From positions 1 through 41,570 of the forward strand of contig JAZQQG010000006.1 in the NCBI GenBank assembly GCA_045628945.1: a DNA stretch of 41,570 nt. Direction: 5' to 3'. The translations under genes were made by a program, and so were the position numbers. Of this stretch, positions 33,756 to 41,219 are shown piece after piece. Position 1 is the first letter of the stretch; every line of letters starts with the position of its first letter. The notes under the pieces were generated by a model. It was given only the letters and a program-made list of their open reading frames with translations, had not been told where the DNA came from and did no database searches. The DNA is from RGIG4034 sp045628945. GTDB taxonomy: Bacteria > Bacillota > Clostridia > Lachnospirales > Lachnospiraceae.

Positions 33756-34601
33756 TTACTGCATGACCTGGAACAGAATCACACCGATTACGCAGATCAC
33801 GCTGCCAATCAGATTCTGCCTGGTATGCTTTTCTTTTCTGAGGATTCCGATGAAAAACAACGAGACCAGAATCATCGGCTGAACAAAAGAATAATTTGCA
33901 AGGCTGATTGCGATAATGGCATTTTCCAAAAGCATTCCGACCGTATTGGGAATTCGAGCCAACACCACCCAGAAGGCGCCTCTGCGATTTTTTGCCAAGA
34001 TTTCTTTCGGCTTACAGAAGAACGCCATCACAATTGCCACAAGAATCATGGCAAACCATAGCTGCAACGTTGGCGACACGTAAGTCGAAAAGCTTTTGAT
34101 TACCAGTCCGTAACCGTATTTTACTCCCAGATACAGAACCAACGGGATTGCAATGGCCGGATAGTTGATTTTCCCTTCCCTACCGGATTTTGCAATGCAG
34201 ATTAAGCCGATGACCGTAATCACAATGCTGATGATTTTGATTATGCGCAGGTCCGCCCCGCACACCACATCCGTAATGTAGGAAACAAATAAGGTAACGC
34301 CAAGCCAGGCCTTTAATTCAAAAGCGGATAATTGTTTTAACACCAGTGCACTCATCTGAAATTCCAGCAGCTTACAAGCTGCGATGAGAAGCACCGCCAG
34401 AACGCTTTGCCAGGTTTTGGCAAAATACACCTTCTGGAACGGGAGGGTAAAGCACAGAAATACCGCCATGGAAGAACACATCAGAAAGGTAAATTCATTC
34501 CCGGTAAACTTCGCCTTAGCCACCGCATATTTATCGCTTAAGGAAGTAATCGTATAGCAGGTGCATACCGCTATCATCAGAAAAATAACATGCATTACCA
34601 T
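33756..34601 (-). CDS. EamA/DMT-family transporter
   Basis: A membrane transporter with about ten helices in two repeats, the pattern of the drug/metabolite transporter superfamily; the substrate is unknown. The 281-residue protein has the second-repeat motif ENAIIAISLANYSFVQPMILVSLFFIGILRKE split around residue 225-255, with Lys-rich cytoplasmic ends. GGAAGG lies before two possible ATGs, 34601 and 34595. It follows the Gfo/Idh gene by 52 nt and is likely the third gene of the isomerase-Gfo/Idh unit, which suggests a sugar or sugar-derived substrate. A 9-bp hairpin in the gap stands just before its ribosome binding site. Confidence 0.85.
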   Translation of the reverse strand: MVMHVIFLMIAVCTCYTITSLSDKYAVAKAKFTGNEFTFLMCSSMAVFLCFTLPFQKVYFAKTWQSVLAVLLIAACKLLEFQMSALVLKQLSAFELKAWLGVTLFVSYITDVVCGADLRIIKIISIVITVIGLICIAKSGREGKINYPAIAIPLVLYLGVKYGYGLVIKSFSTYVSPTLQLWFAMILVAIVMAFFCKPKEILAKNRRGAFWVVLARIPNTVGMLLENAIIAISLANYSFVQPMILVSLFFIGILRKEKHTRQNLIGSVICVIGVILFQVMQ

Positions 34602-34612
34602 CTAACCTTCCA

Positions 34613-34663
34613 CCGCTCACGAAGGACTTCTATGGATTCACCGTGAGCGGAATTTATTTTTTT
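34613..34663. other. Hairpin between the Gfo/Idh and EamA genes
   Basis: Perfect 9-bp inverted repeat CCGCTCACG / CGTGAGCGG (34613-34621 and 34642-34650), 20-nt loop. A T tract follows only on the plus strand, where no gene ends. On the minus strand it would be an intercistronic stem next to the EamA ribosome binding site. Confidence 0.5.
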
Positions 34664-35766
34664 AGGCCATCTTCCCCCTTGCAACGCTCTTCCAGGAACT
34701 TCTCAAACAGAGCTTCATCGGTAGGAATCTCTGCCCAGTCATTGGTCCAGGTGGAAAGGTATGCCGCATTGGAAATAGACAGGGAATTCAAGCCCTCTTC
34801 TCCTCTTGCAACCATTTCGCTTCCGGTCAGAATGGATTTCGCAAAGGCCTCCAAAACCTCCGGATGACCTTCCGGTGCAGGCTCACAGAATTCTTCGTAA
34901 GTACAAGGAGGAGTTGCAAAGCCCTCGGTTGCGGTGTAACAGAACTCACGCTCCGGTACTTCCAACTTCCACCAGCAAAGTTTTCCGTGTTCCACAACAA
35001 TCTTGCCCTTGTCTCCGGTAATCTCCAGGCGGTTGGTTCCGCAGGCATCACCGGTCGTGGTCATAAAGGTTGCAGTGGCACCGTTTTCGTATTCACCGAA
35101 AATGGTAACATCATCCTCTACCTTGATATCATGATACTTACCGAATTCGCAGAAAGCACGAACTCGCTTCGGCATACCAAAAATCCACTGCCACAAATCC
35201 AGGTTATGAGGAGCCTGATTCAAAAGTACGCCACCGCCTTCTCCGCTCCAGGTTGCTCTCCAGCTTCCGGAATTATAATAGGCCTGCGTGCGGTACCAAT
35301 TGGTAATAATCCACACCATTCTTTTCAGTTCTCCCAGTTCTCCGCTCTGCACAATCTCCCGGGCCTTTGCATACAACGGATTGGTACGCTGATTAAACAT
35401 AATGCCGAATTGAACACCGGACTCCTTGGCTGCCTCATTCATTTCCCGAACCTGTCTGGCATAAACACCGGCAGGCTTTTCGGTCAGTACATGGAGGTGA
35501 CGCTTAAAGCACTCGATTGCAACCGTGGGATGATCATAATGAGGAACCGCAATGATCACGGTGTCCACCAGACCACTGTCCAACATCTCCTTATAATCCG
35601 TAAAGGTTGCCACCTGCGGATACTCTTTTGCCTTCTCAAGCTTCTCCGGATTGATATCACATACCGCGGTCACTTCCACCGAAGGACATTTCCCTCCGAG
35701 AACATTATAGAAATGTCCGCTTCCCATATTACCAAGTCCAACGATTCCCAATTTAATCTTTTCCAT
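34654..35766 (-). CDS. Gfo/Idh/MocA-family oxidoreductase
   Basis: An NAD(P)-dependent dehydrogenase acting on a sugar, inositol or a related polyol. The 370-residue protein has the Rossmann motif GIVGLGNMGSGH at 8-19, the family motif TEKPAG near residue 95 with its conserved Lys, and a C-terminal beta-sheet domain with QAPHNLDLWQWIFG carrying the likely catalytic His. The ATG follows AAGGAGAGCAAAAG. It follows the sugar isomerase gene by 12 nt, an arrangement common in pathways for inositol or unusual sugars. Exact substrate not predictable. Confidence 0.93.
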   Translation of the reverse strand: MEKIKLGIVGLGNMGSGHFYNVLGGKCPSVEVTAVCDINPEKLEKAKEYPQVATFTDYKEMLDSGLVDTVIIAVPHYDHPTVAIECFKRHLHVLTEKPAGVYARQVREMNEAAKESGVQFGIMFNQRTNPLYAKAREIVQSGELGELKRMVWIITNWYRTQAYYNSGSWRATWSGEGGGVLLNQAPHNLDLWQWIFGMPKRVRAFCEFGKYHDIKVEDDVTIFGEYENGATATFMTTTGDACGTNRLEITGDKGKIVVEHGKLCWWKLEVPEREFCYTATEGFATPPCTYEEFCEPAPEGHPEVLEAFAKSILTGSEMVARGEEGLNSLSISNAAYLSTWTNDWAEIPTDEALFEKFLEERCKGEDGLKK

Positions 35767-35778
35767 CTTTTGCTCTCC

Positions 35779-36597
35779 TTATAATAATTCTTTCAAGGCA
35801 TTCACCGCTGCATCAAAGGCCGCTCTTGCGGTCGGATAACAGTAGTTCATTTTGGTCTTTTCCTGCTCCTCGAGTTGATCAAACCCATCAAATACCGACA
35901 GATGCGGTTCCAAGGTCAACACCTTTCCCTGATATTGCGTAAGCAGGTAAGGAAGATTTCCGATTCCCTTGCCTGCGGGAACCACACTTCCATCCTTCAG
36001 GGCATCCTTAATATGCATATACTCGACATAGGGGGATAACAGCTCCCAGGCTTCCTTCGTATCCTGTCCGCACTGAATAAAATTCGCAGGATCAAAAACC
36101 GCGCGGAGACCGGGAAAATTGCGATGAATGGTAAGACAGTCCCTGGCCAGATCACCGTAGATTCCCTTCTCGTTCTCATGGCAAAGAAGCACACCGCTTC
36201 CCTTGGCAGCTTCCACCATCTTCTCCAAACGACGCATTACCTCGTCTTCATAGCGCTTCTTCTCCTCTGCCGGAACATAGAAGCTGAACATACGTATATT
36301 TTTAGCTTTCAGAATATCAGCAAGTTCGATTCCTCTTTTAAAGGAATCCAGATGTGCATCGAAATCCTCTCCGATTCCGATCTTGCCAAAGGGCGATCCC
36401 AGGGACCAGACACGAATTCCGGATGCGTCCAATCTCTCATAGACCTCCTTTGCTTTCTCCTTGGTCAGATTCGAGATGTTCTCTCCGTCCACGCCACGGA
36501 TTTCCAGATAAGAAATCCCATTCTCCGCCATGGCCTTAATCTGTCCCTGCAATTGTCCGTCTGCTTCATCCGCAAATGCGGCCAGCTCAAATCCCAT
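35779..36597 (-). CDS. Sugar phosphate isomerase/epimerase (xylose isomerase-like TIM barrel)
   Basis: Isomerises or epimerises a sugar or inositol intermediate. The 272-residue protein has the AP-endonuclease-2/xylose-isomerase barrel: GISYLEIRGVDG near residue 27, LCHENEKGIYGD near 140 and FDPANFIQCG near 165, followed by HIKDAL near 190, which supply the metal-binding Glu, Asp and His residues. I chose the ATG at 36597 because GGGAGG lies 7 nt upstream; a GTG five codons earlier would contain that site. First gene of the isomerase-Gfo/Idh-EamA unit and divergent from the AraC-type regulator, which probably controls it. Confidence 0.9.
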   Translation of the reverse strand: MGFELAAFADEADGQLQGQIKAMAENGISYLEIRGVDGENISNLTKEKAKEVYERLDASGIRVWSLGSPFGKIGIGEDFDAHLDSFKRGIELADILKAKNIRMFSFYVPAEEKKRYEDEVMRRLEKMVEAAKGSGVLLCHENEKGIYGDLARDCLTIHRNFPGLRAVFDPANFIQCGQDTKEAWELLSPYVEYMHIKDALKDGSVVPAGKGIGNLPYLLTQYQGKVLTLEPHLSVFDGFDQLEEQEKTKMNYCYPTARAAFDAAVNALKELL

Positions 36598-36661
36598 ATA
36601 CGTTCCTCCCACTCTTCGTTTTACCCTCGATCCCCCAAACAGGATCCGTATTGATATTTCT

Positions 36662-36690
36662 ATTATATCGTGGTCGCTTTTGCATTAAAA
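36662..36690 (-). promoter_or_regulatory. Candidate promoter of the isomerase operon
   Basis: Minus-strand TATAAT (36662-36667) with a weak TTTTAA 17 bp upstream (36685-36690). A weak -35 fits an activator-dependent promoter. Direct repeats of CATTACA lie further upstream at about 36727-36741, and could be AraC-type binding sites. Confidence 0.5.
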
Positions 36691-36764
36691 TTGCTATATT
36701 AAGCATATCATATTGTATTTCCGCTCATTACACATTACAATTACAGCAAGAAAGGAGTGCGCCG

Positions 36765-37580
36765 ATGTTAAAAGAATACAGTTTTGGAGACCTTTATATT
36801 CGCCACGCAATCGATACCTGTCCCGACAATGCTTCCTTCTCCATGCATATCCACGAGCAGTGCGAAATCTACTTTTATCTCTGCGGCGATGTCGACTACA
36901 TGGTGGAAGGTTCCAAATACTCGCTTTCCGAGAAAAGTATCCTGATTATGCGCCCGGCGGAGGCGCACAGTCCGAAATTCGTCGGTCCCTCCACCTATGA
37001 ACGCTATGCGATTAATTTTCCTGTAGGCTTTGCCGCCGGCTTCGATCCCGATTATCGTCTGTTGAAGGCTTTTACGGACAGGCCTCTCGGTGCCTGCAAC
37101 CTGCTTACCTTTTCCGCTGCCGAGCTTTCCTCGATTCAGGAATTGTTTGACCAGATGTTTTATGATTATCAGGACGAGTATGACCGGGAGCTTGCCGTTA
37201 AGGCGAATCTTTTGAAGATTCTTACCGCCATTTCCCGTGCATTCCGACTAACGCAGGTCACACGCACCGGTGAGACAAGTAACTTAGAGCAGATTGTTTC
37301 CTATGTGAACAGACACCTGTTCGAGCCCTTATCCGTTCCGGCATTGGCCGAGCATTTTTACGTAAGCCCCTCGCATTTCAATCGTCTTTTCCGCCAGGCT
37401 ACGGGAGCCTCGCCTTGGGAATACATCAAAAAGAAACGCTTGACTGCCGCCAAAGAAAAAATCCGCAACGGCGAGACGGCACAGGCGGCCTCACGAAGCT
37501 GCGGATTTCAAGACTATTCTTCTTTTTACAGAGCTTATACGAAGTATTACGGATGTGCGCCGACCGAGTCCGGCACATAA
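36765..37580 (+). CDS. AraC-family transcriptional regulator
   Basis: Probable sugar-responsive activator. The 271-residue protein has an N-terminal cupin-like sensing domain (HIHEQCEIYFYLCGDVDY near residue 24) and a C-terminal pair of helix-turn-helix units (LSVPALAEHFYVSPSHFNRLFRQ and TAQAASRSCGFQDYSSFYRA) at about 190-265. I chose the ATG at 36765 behind AAAGGAGTGCGCC; the longer reading from 36576 crosses the divergent promoter and gives no family match. It is transcribed away from the isomerase-Gfo/Idh-EamA operon, the usual arrangement for a local regulator. Confidence 0.92.
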   Translation: MLKEYSFGDLYIRHAIDTCPDNASFSMHIHEQCEIYFYLCGDVDYMVEGSKYSLSEKSILIMRPAEAHSPKFVGPSTYERYAINFPVGFAAGFDPDYRLLKAFTDRPLGACNLLTFSAAELSSIQELFDQMFYDYQDEYDRELAVKANLLKILTAISRAFRLTQVTRTGETSNLEQIVSYVNRHLFEPLSVPALAEHFYVSPSHFNRLFRQATGASPWEYIKKKRLTAAKEKIRNGETAQAASRSCGFQDYSSFYRAYTKYYGCAPTESGT

Positions 37581-37605
37581 AACGGCGCTACGGATCGACC
37601 GTTTT
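37579..37605. terminator. Bidirectional terminator-like hairpin
   Basis: AAAACGG / CCGTTTT (37579-37585 and 37599-37605) with a 13-nt loop, between the convergent AraC-type and flavoprotein genes. It overlaps the AraC-type stop codon. T tracts are short on both sides. Confidence 0.55.
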
Positions 37606-37619
37606 GCACAATTCTTCTC

Positions 37620-38309
37620 TTATTTCCAGGGTCTCTTTTTCTGCGTCCATCCCTTTTCTTTCCAATACTCTGCATCCTTTGGATTAAATCCGTTTCGCTG
37701 CACGAGATGCATCAGCCAAAAGAACATCCTGGTTTTCAATCCCGGCTTCACCTTCCCGGAATTGCGCTTTATTTTTCTTGCGATTTTGGAGGTTGCTTTT
37801 TCTATAGCAGCCTTCTTTTTATCGCTAACACTGTTCCAGTCGGTTGCGGCAATTCCGTTTCCGTACTGATATCTTCTGGCAACGCCCCAGAAAAACAGGC
37901 TGTCTAACATATCCTTATTGGTCGATTTCATTCCCGCTCCGGCCGCGGTAGAGATGCACACGCCCTGCTTCTTAAACATTGACTCTTCAGGTCGATGTAC
38001 CATCCAACGATATCCATAGTGGTCCAAAAAGGTTTTCATTGCTCCGGTTGCATGATAGACATAGACCGGGCTGGCAAGAATCATTACGTCCGCTTCATCC
38101 ATCGCTTCCGTAATCGCTTTCAATTTCTCATAATGCGGACACAGTGTCTCCGATTTCATAAAACACTGCGTACATCCGACGCAGAATTCGCCAAAATCTC
38201 TCGGAAGAAAATATTCAACGACTTCTCCCTCTATTTTTTCTGCCAGCAACTGCGCGATATGATAGGTAGAGCCTTTATGACTCTGACCATGGATAATGAC
38301 TGTCTTCAT
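37620..38309 (-). CDS. Iron-sulfur flavoprotein (NADPH-dependent FMN reductase fold)
   Basis: A cytoplasmic redox protein. The 229-residue product has the flavodoxin-like FMN loop GQSHKGST (8-15), then Cys43-x2-Cys46-x2-Cys49-x7-Cys57, which fits the compact cysteine motif of Isf-type proteins that hold a 4Fe-4S cluster, and ASPVYVYHATGAMKTFLD near residue 80. The C-terminal 60 residues are very basic and unusual for the family. TAAGG lies before the ATG. It is the last of three tightly packed genes, 8 nt after the LanC-like gene, which implies shared function. Its electron partner is unknown; reducing a disulfide or a dehydroamino acid is one speculative role. Confidence 0.85.
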   Translation of the reverse strand: MKTVIIHGQSHKGSTYHIAQLLAEKIEGEVVEYFLPRDFGEFCVGCTQCFMKSETLCPHYEKLKAITEAMDEADVMILASPVYVYHATGAMKTFLDHYGYRWMVHRPEESMFKKQGVCISTAAGAGMKSTNKDMLDSLFFWGVARRYQYGNGIAATDWNSVSDKKKAAIEKATSKIARKIKRNSGKVKPGLKTRMFFWLMHLVQRNGFNPKDAEYWKEKGWTQKKRPWK

Positions 38310-38317
38310 AGGGAACC

Positions 38318-39718
38318 TTACTTCAACGTAATATTGGTAGGATACGGGTCGTCAATATATCTTCCGAAGGTAATCTTCTTGCGCTTATATTCGTATAACT
38401 GAATCAGCGTAGCCGCTATTCCGGCGGCTCCGATCGAATAACCGAAATCCGGTGCCACCTTTTCAGGCTTTACTCTTTCATACGCAATCGGCCATACCCC
38501 CATACGTCCACCGACCTTGGTTTCCTGCTCACCGACAAGAATCTCAGCCGCAGTTTCCACCACTGCATTGATCTCGTCCGCAAACGCGGTACCATTAAAT
38601 ACAATACCGCAATTAATGAGAAATTGCAAGATTCCGGCAGTACCGCAGCATACGCATACGGTGTTCCAATATCCTACGCTCATCTTCTCCGGTGCTCCCA
38701 AATGTCTCATCCCAAGATATAGTTTTTTAATATCCTCCAAGTACGCCTCATCCCCTGTAATGGAGTACAGACCATAGAACAATTTGCTGGTTCCGGCCGG
38801 TCCATGGCAGTTGGCAAGATAGAAAATCGGCTCCTCTCCGGGTACATCATGCCAGGGAATCAGATAACCCGCTCCCTGCTTCACTGCGATTGCGCGAAGA
38901 TGTTTCGCTGCTTCGATCGCCGCATTTTTATAAATCTCCTTGTGTGTATACCGATAGGCCACGGTAAGTGCGTAACCCGTACCGGCAGTTCCGCCTTCAA
39001 AGTTGGGAACCCGGTCAATCTCTCCATGCAAGGTACTATGCCATGCGTAACCGCCTCTTGGATCCCGAATCGCATTGGCTACAATTCTGTCTGCCGCCAG
39101 ATTCGCATAGGTCTTGATTCTTTCATCCTGAAGAATCTCGGCAGCATGGTACAGATAGATCATGGTACCCGCATTGTGGAACATGGTACAATCAACACCC
39201 CAGTAATATCCGGCGTCATCCTTCTTGGCATGTTCAAGAATAAAGTCCGTCATTGTCCGAATTGCATCCAGATCTTTCTGCCTGTGCGTAAGCTGATATA
39301 CCGCAATCAGACCTTCTCCAGTGCTGGCCGCTCCGGAATAGAAGTTGTAAACCGTGCCAAGGTCCTCAAAAATACCATACTCATGAAGCATTGCTATGCC
39401 GGCTTCCCCTGCTTTTTTCCAGTGGACCCCAATATAATCCGCAGCTCGATGGATGAGATCAAGATACGCAGCATCTTTCGTAAGCTTATATAATTCAATG
39501 TAAAAATACACAACGCCTGCCGATCCGGTATAGATGGCCCCGTCGCCATTCGCTTTTCCTTCCAGGGCCCAGTAGATTCCATCCTTCTCATCGACACGAA
39601 GGGTTTCCAGATACGCATGGGTCTTCTTGGCAATTTCTATATATTCCTCGATGTTTTCCACCTTTTTGCGGTCGTGTAATGCTCCGATTTCAAACTTATA
39701 TTTTTCATAAATCTTCAT
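38318..39718 (-). CDS. Stand-alone LanC-like zinc protein
   Basis: LanC proteins add a thiol to a dehydroamino acid, forming thioether rings in lanthipeptides; the LANCL relatives in animals add glutathione. The 466-residue protein shows the repeated Gly-rich turns of the alpha/alpha toroid: YTGSAGV (63-69), YSGAASTGEG (127-136), GGTAGTGYA (242-250), CHGPAGT (304-310), CCGTAGI (357-363) and GYSIGAAGI (426-434). Likely zinc ligands are Cys304, Cys357 and Cys358; the usual Cys-His-Gly is replaced by Cys-Cys-Gly, as described for ProcM-like enzymes. No dehydratase (LanB, LanM) or precursor gene is visible. It lies 10 nt after the CysK-like gene. A different toroid enzyme, for example a glycosidase-like one, cannot be excluded. 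Confidence 0.75.
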   Translation of the reverse strand: MKIYEKYKFEIGALHDRKKVENIEEYIEIAKKTHAYLETLRVDEKDGIYWALEGKANGDGAIYTGSAGVVYFYIELYKLTKDAAYLDLIHRAADYIGVHWKKAGEAGIAMLHEYGIFEDLGTVYNFYSGAASTGEGLIAVYQLTHRQKDLDAIRTMTDFILEHAKKDDAGYYWGVDCTMFHNAGTMIYLYHAAEILQDERIKTYANLAADRIVANAIRDPRGGYAWHSTLHGEIDRVPNFEGGTAGTGYALTVAYRYTHKEIYKNAAIEAAKHLRAIAVKQGAGYLIPWHDVPGEEPIFYLANCHGPAGTSKLFYGLYSITGDEAYLEDIKKLYLGMRHLGAPEKMSVGYWNTVCVCCGTAGILQFLINCGIVFNGTAFADEINAVVETAAEILVGEQETKVGGRMGVWPIAYERVKPEKVAPDFGYSIGAAGIAATLIQLYEYKRKKITFGRYIDDPYPTNITLK

Positions 39719-39728
39719 CTCTTTTTAC

Positions 39729-40715
39729 CTACTCTGCATATTTGGGATTTACAAGCTCGCTGGAAAGATACTTCAGTACATCATCATAGCCAAAGGTAAC
39801 AAAGGTCTTGCCCCGATATTCCGGTGTCTTAGCAAGGCTTTCTGCAAGAAACATCGCTGCTCCGGCCGTAATTCCCAGAAAAATACCGTCTGTTCTTGCC
39901 ACTTTATTGGACATTCTGTATGCATCCTCTTTATGAACCTTAATAATTCTGTCATAAGGAGTTCTGTCCTTACGCAGAATGATTTGCGGGAAAGAATTTC
40001 TTGGAGTCAGGGAAATGCTGTGAACACCAACCAGAGATTCCGGATCATCGTCCGTCGGTTCAAAAGCAATCACTTCAAGTTTCGGAAACTTCTCACGCAA
40101 GGCCTCACTGACACCGGTAATCGATCCGCCCGAGCCAACACCCGCGATTAATACATCCACCTGATCGACATCCGCAATAATCTCCTGTCCGGTTGTTCGA
40201 TACTGGATTTCGCGATTTGCTTTATTGGAGGACTGAACCGTAAGGAAATAACGAATGCCTTCTTTTTTGCTTCTTTCCGCAAACAGATCAACCAAAGCCT
40301 TCGCAGAATCGCCATCCTCCGGAAGGGATCCCATCACCTTCATAACCTCCGCATCCGCCAGCATGTCTCTGACCTCAGCGCCGTATGCCCTAAGAAGCTT
40401 CTCTCGTTCCGGAGTCGCCTGAACCATATAGGCAATCATCTTATATCCGCGTTTTGCCGCAATGGCCGCAAGTCCGATTGCCGTGTTGCCGCTGGAAAAC
40501 TCAACAATCGTGTCCCCCGGTTGAATATCCGTATCCCGCTCCAAGGCATCAATCATCGCCACCGCAATACGATCCTTCAAAGAACCAAGAGGATTAACGC
40601 TCTCCAGCTTGACCAAAATATGAGCATCCAGGTTCTCTTTTTTCTCCAGACCGTCTAATTCAAGAATCGGAGTATGCCCTACCACTTCTTCAATTGCATG
40701 CTTAATATTGCTCAT
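39729..40715 (-). CDS. CysK-like PLP-dependent beta-substituting enzyme
   Basis: Related to O-acetylserine sulfhydrylase and cystathionine beta-synthase, which replace a leaving group on serine derivatives. The 328-residue protein has the PLP Lys47 in NPLGSLKDRI, the Asn-loop SSGNTAIG (74-81), the phosphate loop GVGSGGSITG (192-201) and GITAGAA near 284. It departs from ordinary CysK at several conserved places: NPxGS has Leu for Gly, SGNTG has Ala, and the segment after the phosphate loop (ESLVGVHSISLTP) replaces the usual HKIQGIG. This suggests a different substrate. GGGAGG lies 9 nt before the ATG. First of a three-gene unit with the LanC-like and flavoprotein genes. Confidence 0.85.
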   Translation of the reverse strand: MSNIKHAIEEVVGHTPILELDGLEKKENLDAHILVKLESVNPLGSLKDRIAVAMIDALERDTDIQPGDTIVEFSSGNTAIGLAAIAAKRGYKMIAYMVQATPEREKLLRAYGAEVRDMLADAEVMKVMGSLPEDGDSAKALVDLFAERSKKEGIRYFLTVQSSNKANREIQYRTTGQEIIADVDQVDVLIAGVGSGGSITGVSEALREKFPKLEVIAFEPTDDDPESLVGVHSISLTPRNSFPQIILRKDRTPYDRIIKVHKEDAYRMSNKVARTDGIFLGITAGAAMFLAESLAKTPEYRGKTFVTFGYDDVLKYLSSELVNPKYAE

Positions 40716-40883
40716 TCCATCAATCCTCCCAATAAAAATAATAATTCGCTCTATTTCCTATTATTTATATAGGTTTTGTATTTATTGTATCGTAACTCCC
40801 ACAGGCCCTTTTTGTCTAATAGCAAATTATTTATACTTGTTATAGTTTTTATCTATAGCCACATCTATGAAGCTTTTCAGGCA
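40716..40883. other. AT-rich upstream region of the CysK/LanC/flavoprotein operon
   Basis: No gene, riboswitch or T-box was recognised. A TACAAT -10-like box lies about 60 nt before the CysK-like gene (near 40786-40791 on the minus strand) but lacks a good -35, which may mean activator control. Confidence 0.35.
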
Positions 40884-40927
40884 TAAAAAAAGAGCTCCAC
40901 ATTGCTTCTGTCAGCATGCGAGCTCTT
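40884..40927 (-). terminator. Terminator of the feo unit
   Basis: Minus-strand stem AGAGCTC / GAGCTCT (40920-40926 and 40891-40897) with further inner pairing, followed by TTTTTT. Confidence 0.85.
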
Positions 40928-40992
40928 TTCGTTATTTTGCTTTAACAAGGCCCTTCTTCAGTACCGGACCCCCATGCATCGTCAAATAGCCC

Positions 40993-41130
40993 TTATTTGC
41001 AATGACATGATGCTGATCCTGAATACGGACAGCCGATACACTTTTTGCCTTTCTTCTTTTCTTTCCAAATGTAAACGATTGCAGTCCCTACCAGGGCTAC
41101 AAGAATTACTGCTATAATAATATTTTCCAT
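40993..41130 (-). CDS. FeoB-associated Cys-rich membrane protein
   Basis: A 45-residue protein. It has an N-terminal membrane helix (ENIIIAVILVALVGTAIVYI), a Lys-rich stretch, and a Cys cluster CIGCPYSGSASCHCK with Cys31, Cys34, Cys42 and Cys44. This matches the small Cys-rich proteins found downstream of feoB in Firmicutes, thought to help ferrous iron uptake. AAAGGAG precedes the ATG. It lies 89 nt after the feoB stop and before a strong terminator. Confidence 0.9.
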   Translation of the reverse strand: MENIIIAVILVALVGTAIVYIWKEKKKGKKCIGCPYSGSASCHCK

Positions 41131-41219
41131 TTTTCTCCTTTAAAGATGTTTCTTGCATCACGAACCCATTTTTAGAAGCGGCAGCCTCCGCGAGACCGCC
41201 TCTTTTCTACAGCAATTAA

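Noticed and set aside
40716..40992. T-box, riboswitch or lanthipeptide precursor upstream of the CysK/LanC operon
   Set aside because: No T-box sequence, no conserved riboswitch pattern and no small Cys/Ser/Thr-rich frame with a ribosome binding site was found. An 11-codon frame in the terminator tail lacks support.
40935..41010. Short minus-strand frame ending MHGGPVLKKGLVKAK after the Cys-rich feo gene
   Set aside because: A 15-codon peptide with a distant AAGGG is possible, and the frame looks open further back through the Cys-rich gene, but there is no start with a good site and no known family.
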